Positions 1-7,203 of a stretch of 11,114 nt of DNA are shown here, piece after piece. Each line of letters begins with the position of its first letter. The stretch's first letter is position 1. Location: the NCBI GenBank assembly GCA_030043455.1, contig JASHXQ010000056.1, forward strand, positions 1 through 11,114, given 5' to 3'. A program made the position numbers and the translations under genes. The DNA comes from Nitrososphaerales archaeon. GTDB lineage: Archaea; Thermoproteota; Nitrososphaeria; Nitrososphaerales; CADDZS01. The notes below the pieces were generated by a model that worked only from the letters and a program-made list of their open reading frames with translations, was not told the DNA's origin and ran no database searches.

Positions 1-16
1 GTGACAGGCCGATAAC

Positions 17-371
17 ATAGGGTTTGACGTACACCAAAGTGTGCGTTTGCGGAGAAAATGCAAAGAGTAAAGCTCAATCTTCTAGTCGATACCGGGTCTG
101 TCTTGCTTGGATCGAAGGAGTGGCAGTGAAAGAATTGGGAATCAAACCAAAAGGAGGGAAGAAAGGTTCCGTACTTTTGAAGGTCATGAGATTTTAAGGG
201 AGATTGGGTATAGCCTCAATAGAGGTAGATAATGAGCGAGTTACTTCTGTTGTGCTCTTTAGGGAAAAGCAGATGCCTCAGTTCTTGCTGTAACTACTAG
301 AGATATTGGGATTTGAAGTAGATCCAACCACTTCTCGATTGAAGAAGCTTGAATCCTTTGGAGCCTACTGA
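17..371 (+). pseudogene. Decayed retropepsin-like (clan AA, AF_0612-like) aspartic protease
   Basis: No single frame is open here, but consecutive short stretches in changing frames spell one protein in the correct order. They are GLTYTKV (21-41, frame 3), VKLNLLVDTGSVL (67-105, frame 1), VKELGIKPKG (126-155, frame 3), RTFEGHEILREIG (170-208, frame 2), GIASIEVDNERVTSVVLF (207-260, frame 3), VLAVTT (281-298, frame 2) and LEILGFEVDPTTSRLKKLES (297-356, frame 3), with a stop at 369-371. The order and the roughly 118-codon length match small archaeal/bacterial clan AA aspartic proteases, in which the D-T-G triad (here 88-96) supplies the catalytic Asp. The start codon also looks broken: removing one A at 19 gives ATG GGT TTG. 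At least six frame changes are needed, so this is a genuine dead gene and not a single read error. The family name is from memory of its sequence pattern. The substrate of intact members is unknown. Confidence 0.8.
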
Positions 372-381
372 GTAACTCTGG

Positions 382-416
382 AAAAAAAACGGGAGAACGC
401 GAGCTAGGCGTTCTCC
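382..416 (-). terminator. Hairpin plus T8 terminator of the aldehyde dehydrogenase unit
   Basis: A perfect 9-bp inverted repeat, GGAGAACGC (392-400) and GCGTTCTCC (408-416), encloses a 7-nt loop. On the minus strand it is followed after CG by eight T residues (complement of A382-A389). The TAG stop of the aldehyde dehydrogenase (404-406) lies inside the loop, so the stem is partly coding. Archaeal termination mainly needs the T tract, so a full bacterial-style hairpin is notable. The A8 run also sits just beyond the upstream pseudogene on the plus strand. Confidence 0.85.
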
Positions 417-1870
417 AGGTTGATGTCGATGAGTTTGCTCTCAGTCATTTCCTGAATGGCAAACCGCACCCCCTCACGGCCCATGCCACTCTTCTTCACT
501 CCACCGAAAGGAGCGTTGTCCCAGCGGAGGTTCGTGGGGTCATCGATCAGTACAGCACCCGCTTTGATATGTCGGGCCATCTTGAGCGCCCTCGCAATAT
601 TTTTCGTGAAGATGCTCGCTTGCAATCCGTACTTGGTAGAGTTTGCTACTTCAATCGCTTCCTCGTCGCTAGACACATGGAATACGGGCGCTAGTGGCGC
701 AAAAGGTTCTTCCTGTCCCACCCGCATGTCAGTTTTCACATTGTCAAGCAGTGTAGGTGCGTAGTAACTCCCCTTTGCAAAGTCACCCTCAGTTAGGGGT
801 TTTCCACCCGCAATGAGCTCAGCACCGTGCGCTACCGCGTCATTGACCATTCCATCGATCCTTTTCACTGCTGCTCTGTTGATGACCGGACCCATGTCGG
901 TTGTAACGAGGATCGGGTTTCCGACGTTCAACTTCAGCATTTTTTCCCGAACGGCTTTCACAAAGGGTTCGGCGACCGAATCTTCTACGAGAAAGCGCTT
1001 TGAAGCGGTGCACACTTGGCCGGAGTACGAAAAGGCGCCCCGGATGGCCGCAGAAGATGCGATGTCCAGATTCGCGTCATCTAAAACCACAAAGGGATCC
1101 ATCCCACCCATTTCGAGGATCGTCTTCTTCCCCAGCCTGCCGGCCCTTCCGGCGATATCTAAACCCACTTCTGTACTCCCAGTGAAGGTGATCAGATCAG
1201 TCTTGGGATTCTCAATCAGCTCTCCGCCAATCGTACTGCCTGGCCCCACAATCACGGAAAAAATTCCGTCGGGCCATCCAGCCCTGGTGATGACGTCTTT
1301 CAGCAATAATGCAGTTAATGGAGTCTCAGAAGTTGGCTTGGTGATCACCGTATTACCAGCCGCCAGGGCTGGTGCGATCTTGTGCGCGAGCAAATTTAGC
1401 GGGAAGTTAAACGGTCCAATGGCGACCACTACGCCAATCGGTTCCCTCTGGCTGAAGATCAACCGGTTCTCGCTTTTCGGCGGATATTCAAAAGCATCCG
1501 CCGGGAACACCTCTCCGTAGATTCTCTTAGCTTCTTCTGCGGCAAAAGTAAACACGCCGACTGCACGTTTCACTTCCACTTCAGATTCCTTGATCGGCTT
1601 GCCCGATTCCAGAGTAATCGTACGAGCAAATTCGGCCGATCTCTGCTCCATCAAGCTTGCCACAGCAGCAAGCAATTTCGCGCGCTTGTACGCGGGGATA
1701 GCTTCAGCGATCTTCGTCGCAACCGAAGCTTCGTCGATCACCCGCTTTGCATCTTCAATCGTTGCCTCGGGAATTCTCTGAATAACTTCGCCCGTAGCAG
1801 GATTATCTACTTCAATCCACGCTTTACTACGACCGGGCTCCATTTGCAGCTGCTCCAAGTCTTGTTCCAC
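404..1870 (-). CDS. Aldehyde dehydrogenase, NAD(P)-dependent (ALDH superfamily)
   Basis: This enzyme oxidises an aldehyde to the acid (or acyl ester) with NAD(P)+ in the cytoplasm. The 488-residue length is that of a full ALDH subunit. Visible motifs in order are NPATG near residue 23, the oxyanion Asn in GPFNFP (N155), the cofactor-binding Lys in TKPT (K178), the Rossmann loop FTGSTEVG (229-236), the general base Glu in LEMGG (E253), the catalytic nucleophile in SGQVC (C287), EEPF (E388) and PFGGVKKSG (454-462). No key residue is missing. The sequence resembles archaeal lactaldehyde/glyceraldehyde-type ALDHs, but substrate cannot be read from sequence. The first possible start is a GTG at 1870 with no clear ribosome site; an ATG at 1843 has GGAG nine bases upstream and may be the true start. 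It lies 51 bp downstream of the short-chain dehydrogenase and is last in the unit. Confidence 0.93.
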   Translation of the reverse strand: MEQDLEQLQMEPGRSKAWIEVDNPATGEVIQRIPEATIEDAKRVIDEASVATKIAEAIPAYKRAKLLAAVASLMEQRSAEFARTITLESGKPIKESEVEVKRAVGVFTFAAEEAKRIYGEVFPADAFEYPPKSENRLIFSQREPIGVVVAIGPFNFPLNLLAHKIAPALAAGNTVITKPTSETPLTALLLKDVITRAGWPDGIFSVIVGPGSTIGGELIENPKTDLITFTGSTEVGLDIAGRAGRLGKKTILEMGGMDPFVVLDDANLDIASSAAIRGAFSYSGQVCTASKRFLVEDSVAEPFVKAVREKMLKLNVGNPILVTTDMGPVINRAAVKRIDGMVNDAVAHGAELIAGGKPLTEGDFAKGSYYAPTLLDNVKTDMRVGQEEPFAPLAPVFHVSSDEEAIEVANSTKYGLQASIFTKNIARALKMARHIKAGAVLIDDPTNLRWDNAPFGGVKKSGMGREGVRFAIQEMTESKLIDINLENA

Positions 1871-1921
1871 CAGTTGTCTAAGAACCGTCCTGTCTATATC
1901 TGCATTTTGAAAACAGGTACT

Positions 1922-2782
1922 TTACATCTTCACCGCAGAGTATCCGCCGTCCACTGGAATTATGGCACCGGTGACGAAGGAGCTAAGATCTGAAAGAAGA
2001 AACATCGCCATGTTGGCCACCTCTTCCGGTTCCCCGATTCGGCCTAGGGCATGGCCGTGACTCTGGTCCCCCACGGAGGGATTTTCCTTCATGAATCTCT
2101 CGAGCAGTGGGGTACGAATCGCACCGGGAAGGATGCAATTTACACGGATCTTGTCTTTTGCGAAATCCAGCGCCATCGATTTCGTTAAAGCTATCACTCC
2201 CCCCTTGGAAGCGATGTATGCTGCCTCGTTATAGATCGCGAGCACCCCATCCACACTGGAGGTGCACACTATCGACCCGCCACCTCTATGCTGCATCTCC
2301 GGAATCGCAAATTTGGACATGAGATACGAGCCTTTGAGGTTGATCCCGAGTACAGTGTCCCACAACTCCTCGGTGGTATCCGTAACCATCCCGACAGGAT
2401 TGATTCCGGCGTTATTGTACAGACCATCTATTTTTCCAAATTCTTGAATTGCCGTCCTCACACAATTCGCCGCTTGATCGCTTTTTGCGACGTCAGTTCT
2501 CACGAAGATTGCTGTATCTCCAGAGTTCTTCACGCTCGCATTAATCCCCCTAGTCACCTGCTCTCCTCCCTTTTCGTCAACGTCTGCCAAAACTACCTTT
2601 GCTCCATTTTTCGAAAATAGTAGAGCCGCTGCTTTCCCCATGCCGGAGGACGCACCAGTAATGATGATCACCTTATTGTTCACAAAGTGGTCGTTCACTT
2701 CGGTAATCCCGATTTCAGGGTTTTTGATGGTCCATAGTTCGATCTGGATTGTTAGTTGTACGAATTTATTTGAAAAATTCAC
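1922..2782 (-). CDS. Short-chain dehydrogenase/reductase (classical SDR), probably NAD-dependent
   Basis: This is a classical SDR oxidoreductase with a Rossmann fold, interconverting a hydroxyl and a carbonyl group on an unidentified substrate. Numbered from the longest frame, it shows the cofactor loop TGASSGMG (42-49), an acidic residue at the end of strand 2 (D67 in LADVD, favouring NAD over NADP), NNAG (123-126), N148, S176, and the catalytic pair Y189-x3-K193 in YIASK, followed by LPG at 218-220. The C-terminus has the usual VDGGY ending. The longest frame begins at a GTG (2782) only four bases after the MFS stop, but it adds about 28 residues not expected in the family. A GTG at 2698, with GGGAT upstream, gives a normal 258-residue protein and may be the real start. 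It lies between a transporter and an aldehyde dehydrogenase, suggesting that it makes the aldehyde or ketone the next enzyme handles. Confidence 0.92.
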   Translation of the reverse strand: MNFSNKFVQLTIQIELWTIKNPEIGITEVNDHFVNNKVIIITGASSGMGKAAALLFSKNGAKVVLADVDEKGGEQVTRGINASVKNSGDTAIFVRTDVAKSDQAANCVRTAIQEFGKIDGLYNNAGINPVGMVTDTTEELWDTVLGINLKGSYLMSKFAIPEMQHRGGGSIVCTSSVDGVLAIYNEAAYIASKGGVIALTKSMALDFAKDKIRVNCILPGAIRTPLLERFMKENPSVGDQSHGHALGRIGEPEEVANMAMFLLSDLSSFVTGAIIPVDGGYSAVKM

Positions 2783-2786
2783 AGTG

Positions 2787-4512
2787 TCAGTGAGGTTCCG
2801 AATCTACAGTCTTCGCGGGTTGAAGTTTTTCCTCTGGTTCGTTTTCAATTCCGTAGATGTACCGCTTCCCTCTGACGACGGATGCAGCTGCAGCTGCAAA
2901 AGCGAGGGTGGCGTTGATATAAATCGCAACCCGCAGCGACCCCATAAATGCCGGAGCAAAGGCGTTAGGGAACCACGAATTGCTGGTCAGGGTTGCGATT
3001 GCACCTGTGCCCAGGGTCGAGGTCAGACTGGAAGGCAGAGATGCAAGGTAAGTCTGCATGGGATTGTATCCGAGAAAAGCGGAGAAAAGAGCCGAAGTAG
3101 GCGGAATGTTCCGAAATACAGACACTCCTAACTGGGGCGCACCTACCGCCGCTGCCGCAGCTGCAAACGCGGAGGGAAGCGAGGTGGAAAGGGAAAGAAT
3201 AACCACTGTAAACAAGATGCTCGTCCCGACACTGGTTCCAGTGTTCATCAAGGTACTTCGCATTCCCGCAGCCGCGCCCCGGTTTTGGGGCGGCACGGCG
3301 TTCATAATCGAAGCAATGTTTGGAGAAGAAAACATCCCCATGCCGATCCCCATGGAAAAAACGATCGCTGCAAAATCAGGATAGTAAAAATTGTACGGCA
3401 GTTGCGACAGAAAAAGAAAAGTTGTTCCGGTGATCACCATGCCCAGCGTTGAAAAGCCTCTAGCGCCGTATCGATCCGAAAGATAACCACTCAGAGGTCC
3501 CATCACGACGAATCCGAGCGAAAAGGGAATGATGTAGATTCCCGCCCAGAAGGGAGTGTCCTGGTAGCTTATCCCATGCAAGGGCAACCATACCGCCTGT
3601 AGCAAGATGACGAGCATAAAGGTGACACCTCCTCTTGCAAGGGCCGCTAAGATATCCGCAGCCTGTCCCGCCGCAAAAATTCTTCTCTTGAATAGTTCCA
3701 GCCGGAACATCGGATCGGGGACTCGCATTTCGATGAAAGGGAAGACAACAAGTAAAATTAGGGCGGTTGCCAAACCTGCGATCACAAAGGGATCTCCCCA
3801 CCCCATGGGGGATGAACCGTATGGAACGAGGCCGTAGGTGACTGAAACTAGAAGCGCGATCAATCCAGCGGCAAAAGTCACATTTCCCCATATGTCCAGC
3901 TTCTGATTTTTCCTGATGGTCGCAATCTCTTTGAGCTGGTAGTGGGACCAGAGAGTACCGGCGATGCCAAACGGGACACTCACAAGAAAGACGTACCTCC
4001 AGTTGAGGGTGGCAAGAACCCCGCCGATTACGAGGCCCAAAATGGAGCCCGCGAGAACCGCTACCTGATTCAGACCGAGAGCTCTTCCGCGCTCGTTTGG
4101 AGGAAAGGCATCAGTGAGTATCGCCGCGCTATTGGAGAAGAGAAAAGCAGCGCCAACTCCCTGCACCATACGAAAAACGATCAGCTCCAAAGCCCCCAAG
4201 TGTCCGATGTTGGGTGTAAGATAGAGAAGGAATGACCCAAAGGTGTAGACTGCAAAACCGATATTGTAGAGCTTTACGCGTCCTAGCATATCGGAAATCC
4301 TGCCGAAGGAAACCAGCAGAGTAGCAGTGACTATGCTGTATCCGAAAAGAATCCAGAGCAAGTAAGTGAAAGAATTTATCGGATCAATTTGCACTCCCCG
4401 AAAAATCGCAGGAAGCGCGATGATGACTATATTGAGATCGATCGCTGCGAGGAGCGTCCCGAGAGTGGTGTTAGAAAGAGCGATCCACTTGTACTGCGTT
4501 TTGTTACATCAT
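2787..4512 (-). CDS. MFS transporter, DHA2 (14-helix) type, with a frameshift at the N-terminus
   Basis: This is a proton-coupled membrane transporter of the DHA2/EmrB-QacA type; such proteins usually export drugs or metabolites, and uptake is less common. The uninterrupted frame begins at GTG 4394 (535 residues). It has motif A in the second loop (GRISDMLGR, residues 31-39), motif B (RMVQGVGAA, 75-83), a motif C variant (GSILGLVIGG, 116-125, with Leu where Pro is usual), many hydrophobic helices, and PPTSALFSAFLGYNP before a C-terminal loop. That start would remove helix 1. The same frame stays open upstream to ACG 4499 and encodes KWIALSNTT and LAAIDLNIVIIALPAI, the expected helix 1, but offers no ATG, GTG or TTG. 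Two ATGs (4512 and 4509), preceded by AAGG, lie one base out of frame; dropping the T at 4506 would join them as MMNKTQYKW. The gene is therefore either recently broken or misread here. It heads the unit with the SDR and ALDH. Confidence 0.88.
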
Positions 4513-4532
4513 CTATCCTTGAAAAACAAAAA

Positions 4533-4552
4533 GACTCGCCGGGAAACGAGTC
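4533..4552. promoter_or_regulatory. Inverted repeat GACTCG-N8-CGAGTC upstream of the MFS start
   Basis: A perfect 6-bp inverted repeat with an 8-bp spacer lies 20 to 40 bases before the probable MFS start codon. It could be a dimeric repressor operator or a leader hairpin. A regulator gene is not present in the window, so its role is inferred from symmetry and position only. Confidence 0.4.
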
Positions 4553-4608
4553 GAAGATTTGCCCTCGGGAAATGGGATTAAATCTTTTGCGTCTCTTCTT
4601 GCAAGCAC

Positions 4609-4635
4609 TTTAACCCTTAACTTTCTATGGTTAAA
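4609..4635. promoter_or_regulatory. Inverted repeat TTTAACC-N13-GGTTAAA
   Basis: A perfect 7-bp inverted repeat has half-site centres 20 bp apart, about two helical turns. That is a common geometry for a dimeric DNA-binding protein contacting one face of the helix. It lies upstream of the MFS gene and could control either divergent transcript. Confidence 0.4.
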
Positions 4636-4702
4636 TTAAATCTGATCCTGTGTTGATACGATCGCGCGTGTGTATTTGGAATAATCACTTTTCCTCGTAA
4701 CC

Positions 4703-4715
4703 TTTGCATTGCAAA
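4703..4715. promoter_or_regulatory. Perfect 13-bp palindrome TTTGCATTGCAAA
   Basis: Two 6-bp arms, TTTGCA and TGCAAA, surround one central T. The site lies midway between the divergent genes and about 180 bases upstream of the zinc-ribbon start. It is a candidate transcription factor site; no function can be assigned from sequence. Confidence 0.35.
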
Positions 4716-4881
4716 AATGAGCCCTTGAGAAATTCCAGACTGAAAAGATCTCAGTTCTACTCTCAGTTACTCCCATTCTCAGGAAATCTTCCGGAAAAAC
4801 GGAAAGATGTATATTAGCGCAAAGCTGATCTTGACGTCGAGCTTTTACAAAGCGAATTTGGAAAAGAGTGGTTTTGTTAAT

Positions 4882-6017
4882 ATGAACTGTCCTAATTGCG
4901 GTACCCAACTTCCGGATGATGCTGCGTTCTGTTACAAATGTGGATATCAAATTTCCGGTCAGAAGCAAGGCGGAGCTCCCGGTGGAAACGCGAGTCCTCG
5001 TCCTCAAGCTGCTGCGACTCCGAGTCCTCCCGCACAGAAACAGGAACCAGTTGTTGCAGCTGCGGGAGTAACCTCGTTCAAGTGTCCAAACTGCGGAGCT
5101 CCTCTATCGCCTAAATTTGGAGAGATGGTTATCACTTGCGAGTATTGCGGTAGTGCGGTGGCGCTGAGCGGATCGGGATGGGCTAGCATACAGAAACAGA
5201 GTATGCTTCCAGTAAAGATCGCGACGACCGACGATCTGAACAAGATTATCAAACCCATGATGGACAAAGGTTTGCTCCACAGGCATCTTCAGGAAAACTC
5301 TACCCAGGAGGAGATGAGTCTGTCTTATGTTCCATATTGGATTGTGAACGTCTCGGCTAGAACAAATGTAGTCGCGACTGACGAAACCCAGCAAATCGCG
5401 CAGACAGCTACGACAGCTGCCCTGATGGGCGCGATTCTAGGAGGCATGGGTGGAGGCTTTGGCGGCGGCGGTGGGGGAGGTGGACCTCGCGGCGGAGGAG
5501 GTCGTAGACGCATTTTCGGTGATGGTGTCTTCGGCTCGCTTTATCCCGGAGCATTCAGCTTCGGTGGTATCCAGGCCTATGGCATGGGAGGTATGGGAAT
5601 GCGGGGTGGTGGAGCAGGAAGAAAAACGGACCAAATGGACGCGAACTATAATTTTCCGGTGATTGCCCTAAAGGCATTGACGGCGTACCAACCGCGAGAT
5701 TACCAGTTTGATCTGCAGGGAAGACAACTCTTCGACATCACCAAGATCTCGAAGGGTATGAAAGTCTTGAACGGCGATATCGGCGAGGAAGATGCCAAAA
5801 ATCAGGCAAAGACTCTCGTGGATCAGTTGCAGTCGCAGAAAGCCCATGCAAAGTATCACATGATCCAGCAGCTCACTACCCAATGGATGTGGGGGACGTG
5901 GAGTTGTTGCATGCTCCGATCTGGTTTACGAAATACGACCACAAGGGAAACAAGATTATTCTTGTGGTGGATGCTAACTCTGGGCGCGTAATCAACAGCA
6001 TAGGCCTATCCAACTAA
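4882..6017 (+). CDS. Double zinc-ribbon protein with Gly-rich insert; frameshifted near the C-terminus
   Basis: I do not recognise a named function. Starting at ATG 4882, the protein opens with a zinc ribbon CPNC-x10-CYKC (Cys 3, 6, 17, 20), then a Gly/Pro/Ala/Gln linker. A second ribbon follows, CPNC-x14-CEYC (Cys 68, 71, 86, 89). Next comes a module ending in YVPYWIV (near 149-155), a Gly-rich stretch (about 180-245), and a second folded part. The uninterrupted frame ends at 5991 with about 33 residues of unrelated tail. From 5883 the frame one base back reads MDVGDVELLHAPIWF and continues through VVDANSGRVINSIGL to TAA at 6015-6017, clearly the true C-terminus. One extra base around 5881-5896 would give 378 residues. 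The start at MNCPNC is chosen because zinc ribbons normally begin there; ribosome binding site evidence is weak. Two W-containing modules (YVPYW, HAPIW) suggest an internal duplication. Confidence 0.85.
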
Positions 6018-6020
6018 GCC

Positions 6021-6049
6021 GGAGAAGCTTTTTTTCGTCTTCTCTCCCA
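6021..6049 (+). terminator. Terminator after the zinc-ribbon gene
   Basis: GAGAAG (6022-6027) can pair with CTTCTC (6039-6044) around a loop that contains seven consecutive T residues (6029-6035). The T tract is the part most likely to act in an archaeon. It starts four bases after the TAA at 6015-6017 that ends the frame-corrected zinc-ribbon gene, which supports that stop as the genuine gene end. Confidence 0.55.
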
Positions 6050-6067
6050 GATCCGTTTTCGTGGTTC

Positions 6068-6089
6068 TATTTAGAAATTAGAAGGATGA
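6068..6089 (+). promoter_or_regulatory. TATA-like box and ribosome binding site of the propeller gene
   Basis: TATTTAG (6068-6074) sits about 26 bases before ATG 6096, and GGATGA (6084-6089) sits six bases before the same ATG. The second element matches the archaeal anti-Shine-Dalgarno and fixes the start. If the TATA-like box is used, the transcript would be nearly leaderless, so one of the two signals is probably fortuitous or transcription begins further upstream. Confidence 0.4.
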
Positions 6090-6095
6090 CGTAGT

Positions 6096-7184
6096 ATGAA
6101 GATTTCGAGAATCATCCTCATCATAGTAGTGGTCATCGTTATCGGCATCGTGGCTCTCTTTCTGTACGAAAGTCTGCTCGCCCCGGTGTCCAGCGGTAGT
6201 CCGGAGTGGGTCTCTGGCGCACAGTATCCGCTGAACGTGGGAGGCTCGTACGGTGCGGGAGGACAGGCTTGTGTGGACAGTCCGTCGTACATTTACTGTG
6301 TGGGCGGAACCGACGCTAACGGAGCTCCGCGCGATGATGTCTTTTCATCCAGTCCTCTTTCTTCCTCGTCCATTCCTCTCAGCAGCTGGACCACGGATCC
6401 CAACGTTTACCCCCTGACCGTAACATCTTCATCCTGCGTACAGTACAACAACAACGTCTACTGCGTCGGCGGTATCATTGACGACAACCTCGACGACACG
6501 GCGGACACTTACTATGCGTCATTGAGCGACGGGATCGTCGGAACCTGGACGCCCACGACTCCGTATCCCATTCCCATCGACACCGAGACCTGCGTGGCTT
6601 CCTCGGGATACATCTACTGCGTTGCGGGAGACAACCAGACTGGTGGCTTTACCGAGAATGCCGTCAATAGCACTTCAGCGTATTACGCGCCCTTTACCAG
6701 TTCAGGGATTGGGAACTGGACGCTCACAAATGCGTACCCGTCGAGCGTTTTCTATCCTGACTGCTATGCAGCCCAAGGCTTCATCTACTGTTTGGGCGGG
6801 GTCTCGCCCGATGATAACTCTGTCAACTCTGTGTACTACGCGTCCCTATCTTCCACCGGAATAGGTTCTTGGACGGAGACCACAGGGTATCCCATTTCCG
6901 CCTCCGGGCAGGCGTGTACAATAGTTGCGAGCACGATTTACTGTGTCGGGGGAGAGGGGAATAGCGGCTCGTACAGTAATGCGGTATATTACGCGACATT
7001 GACTTCTTCAGGAGTAGGATCCTGGGCCACAGGGGCAGCGTACCCAGATTCAGCCGTAACAGACTGTGAAGCTGTCGCGGGTACAATGTATTGCTTGGGT
7101 GGCTTTATCGCGAACGAACCCCAGGTGACATCTGACGTGTACTATGCGCCTCTGAGCGACATCACGACGACTACCACTGCGTAG
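6096..7184 (+). CDS. Membrane-anchored Kelch-like six-repeat beta-propeller with paired cysteines
   Basis: The 362-residue protein begins with a short positive N-terminus and a hydrophobic anchor (about residues 6-24), placing the rest outside the cell. Residues 37-352 consist of six repeats of 50 to 57 residues of the form YYA-x-LSSSGIGSW, then a YP segment, then C-x8-C within a (V/I)YC-x-GG strand. The diglycine, Tyr and Trp pattern is that of Kelch blades. All twelve cysteines fall in six pairs with identical spacing: 59/68, 114/123, 166/175, 223/232, 274/283 and 324/333. This implies one disulfide per blade, fitting an extracytoplasmic location. Sequons include NQT (180), NST (191) and NWT (207). 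The tail is Thr-rich. The ligand or partner is unknown; adhesion, carbohydrate binding or an enzyme role are all possible. It is transcribed in the same direction as the zinc-ribbon gene but separated by a terminator. Confidence 0.88.
   Translation: MKISRIILIIVVVIVIGIVALFLYESLLAPVSSGSPEWVSGAQYPLNVGGSYGAGGQACVDSPSYIYCVGGTDANGAPRDDVFSSSPLSSSSIPLSSWTTDPNVYPLTVTSSSCVQYNNNVYCVGGIIDDNLDDTADTYYASLSDGIVGTWTPTTPYPIPIDTETCVASSGYIYCVAGDNQTGGFTENAVNSTSAYYAPFTSSGIGNWTLTNAYPSSVFYPDCYAAQGFIYCLGGVSPDDNSVNSVYYASLSSTGIGSWTETTGYPISASGQACTIVASTIYCVGGEGNSGSYSNAVYYATLTSSGVGSWATGAAYPDSAVTDCEAVAGTMYCLGGFIANEPQVTSDVYYAPLSDITTTTTA
6270..7094 (+). repeat. Six C-X8-C blade repeats of the propeller
   Basis: Distances between the first cysteines of successive repeats are 55, 52, 57, 51 and 50 residues. 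The second cysteine always lies in the VYC-x-GG or IYC-x-GG strand. The repeats are divergent at the DNA level, so the array is old and not a recent tandem expansion. Confidence 0.85.
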
Positions 7185-7203
7185 TCGAGCGGTTATACTC
7201 TAT

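Larger units (their letters stand above)
4513..4881. promoter_or_regulatory. Divergent intergenic region with several inverted repeats
   Basis: These 369 bases separate the MFS unit (leftward) from the zinc-ribbon gene (rightward) and contain no convincing gene. Besides the three inverted repeats listed separately, they hold the 8-bp palindrome CTTGCAAG (4598-4605), a 12-bp tandem repeat beginning TCTCAGTT (4749-4760 and 4761-4772), and a bulged hairpin, ATCTTCCG (4786-4793) against CGGAAAGAT (4800-4808). A TATA-like TGTATATTAG (4808-4817) could serve the zinc-ribbon gene. An upstream in-frame ATG at 4807 exists for that gene, but the 25 residues it would add do not look like part of the family. 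Confidence 0.55.

Noticed and set aside
813..1520. Plus-strand open frame of 235 codons
   Set aside because: It lies wholly antisense to the aldehyde dehydrogenase, whose motifs are complete; its own translation is Ser/Pro-rich with no recognisable domain.
4807..4881. Start of the zinc-ribbon protein at ATG 4807
   Set aside because: The 25 extra residues precede the usual MNCPNC start, and the ATG overlaps a hairpin and a TATA-like box, so it is more likely untranslated.
4636..5007. Minus-strand open frame of 123 codons across the divergent gap
   Set aside because: It overlaps the start of the zinc-ribbon gene and several symmetric motifs, and its translation shows no domain or helix pattern of a real protein.
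5884..5900. Programmed -1 frameshifting at the G5 run in the zinc-ribbon gene
   Set aside because: The codons TGG GGG do not form a standard slippery heptamer and no strong downstream structure is obvious; a one-base sequence error or mutation is simpler.
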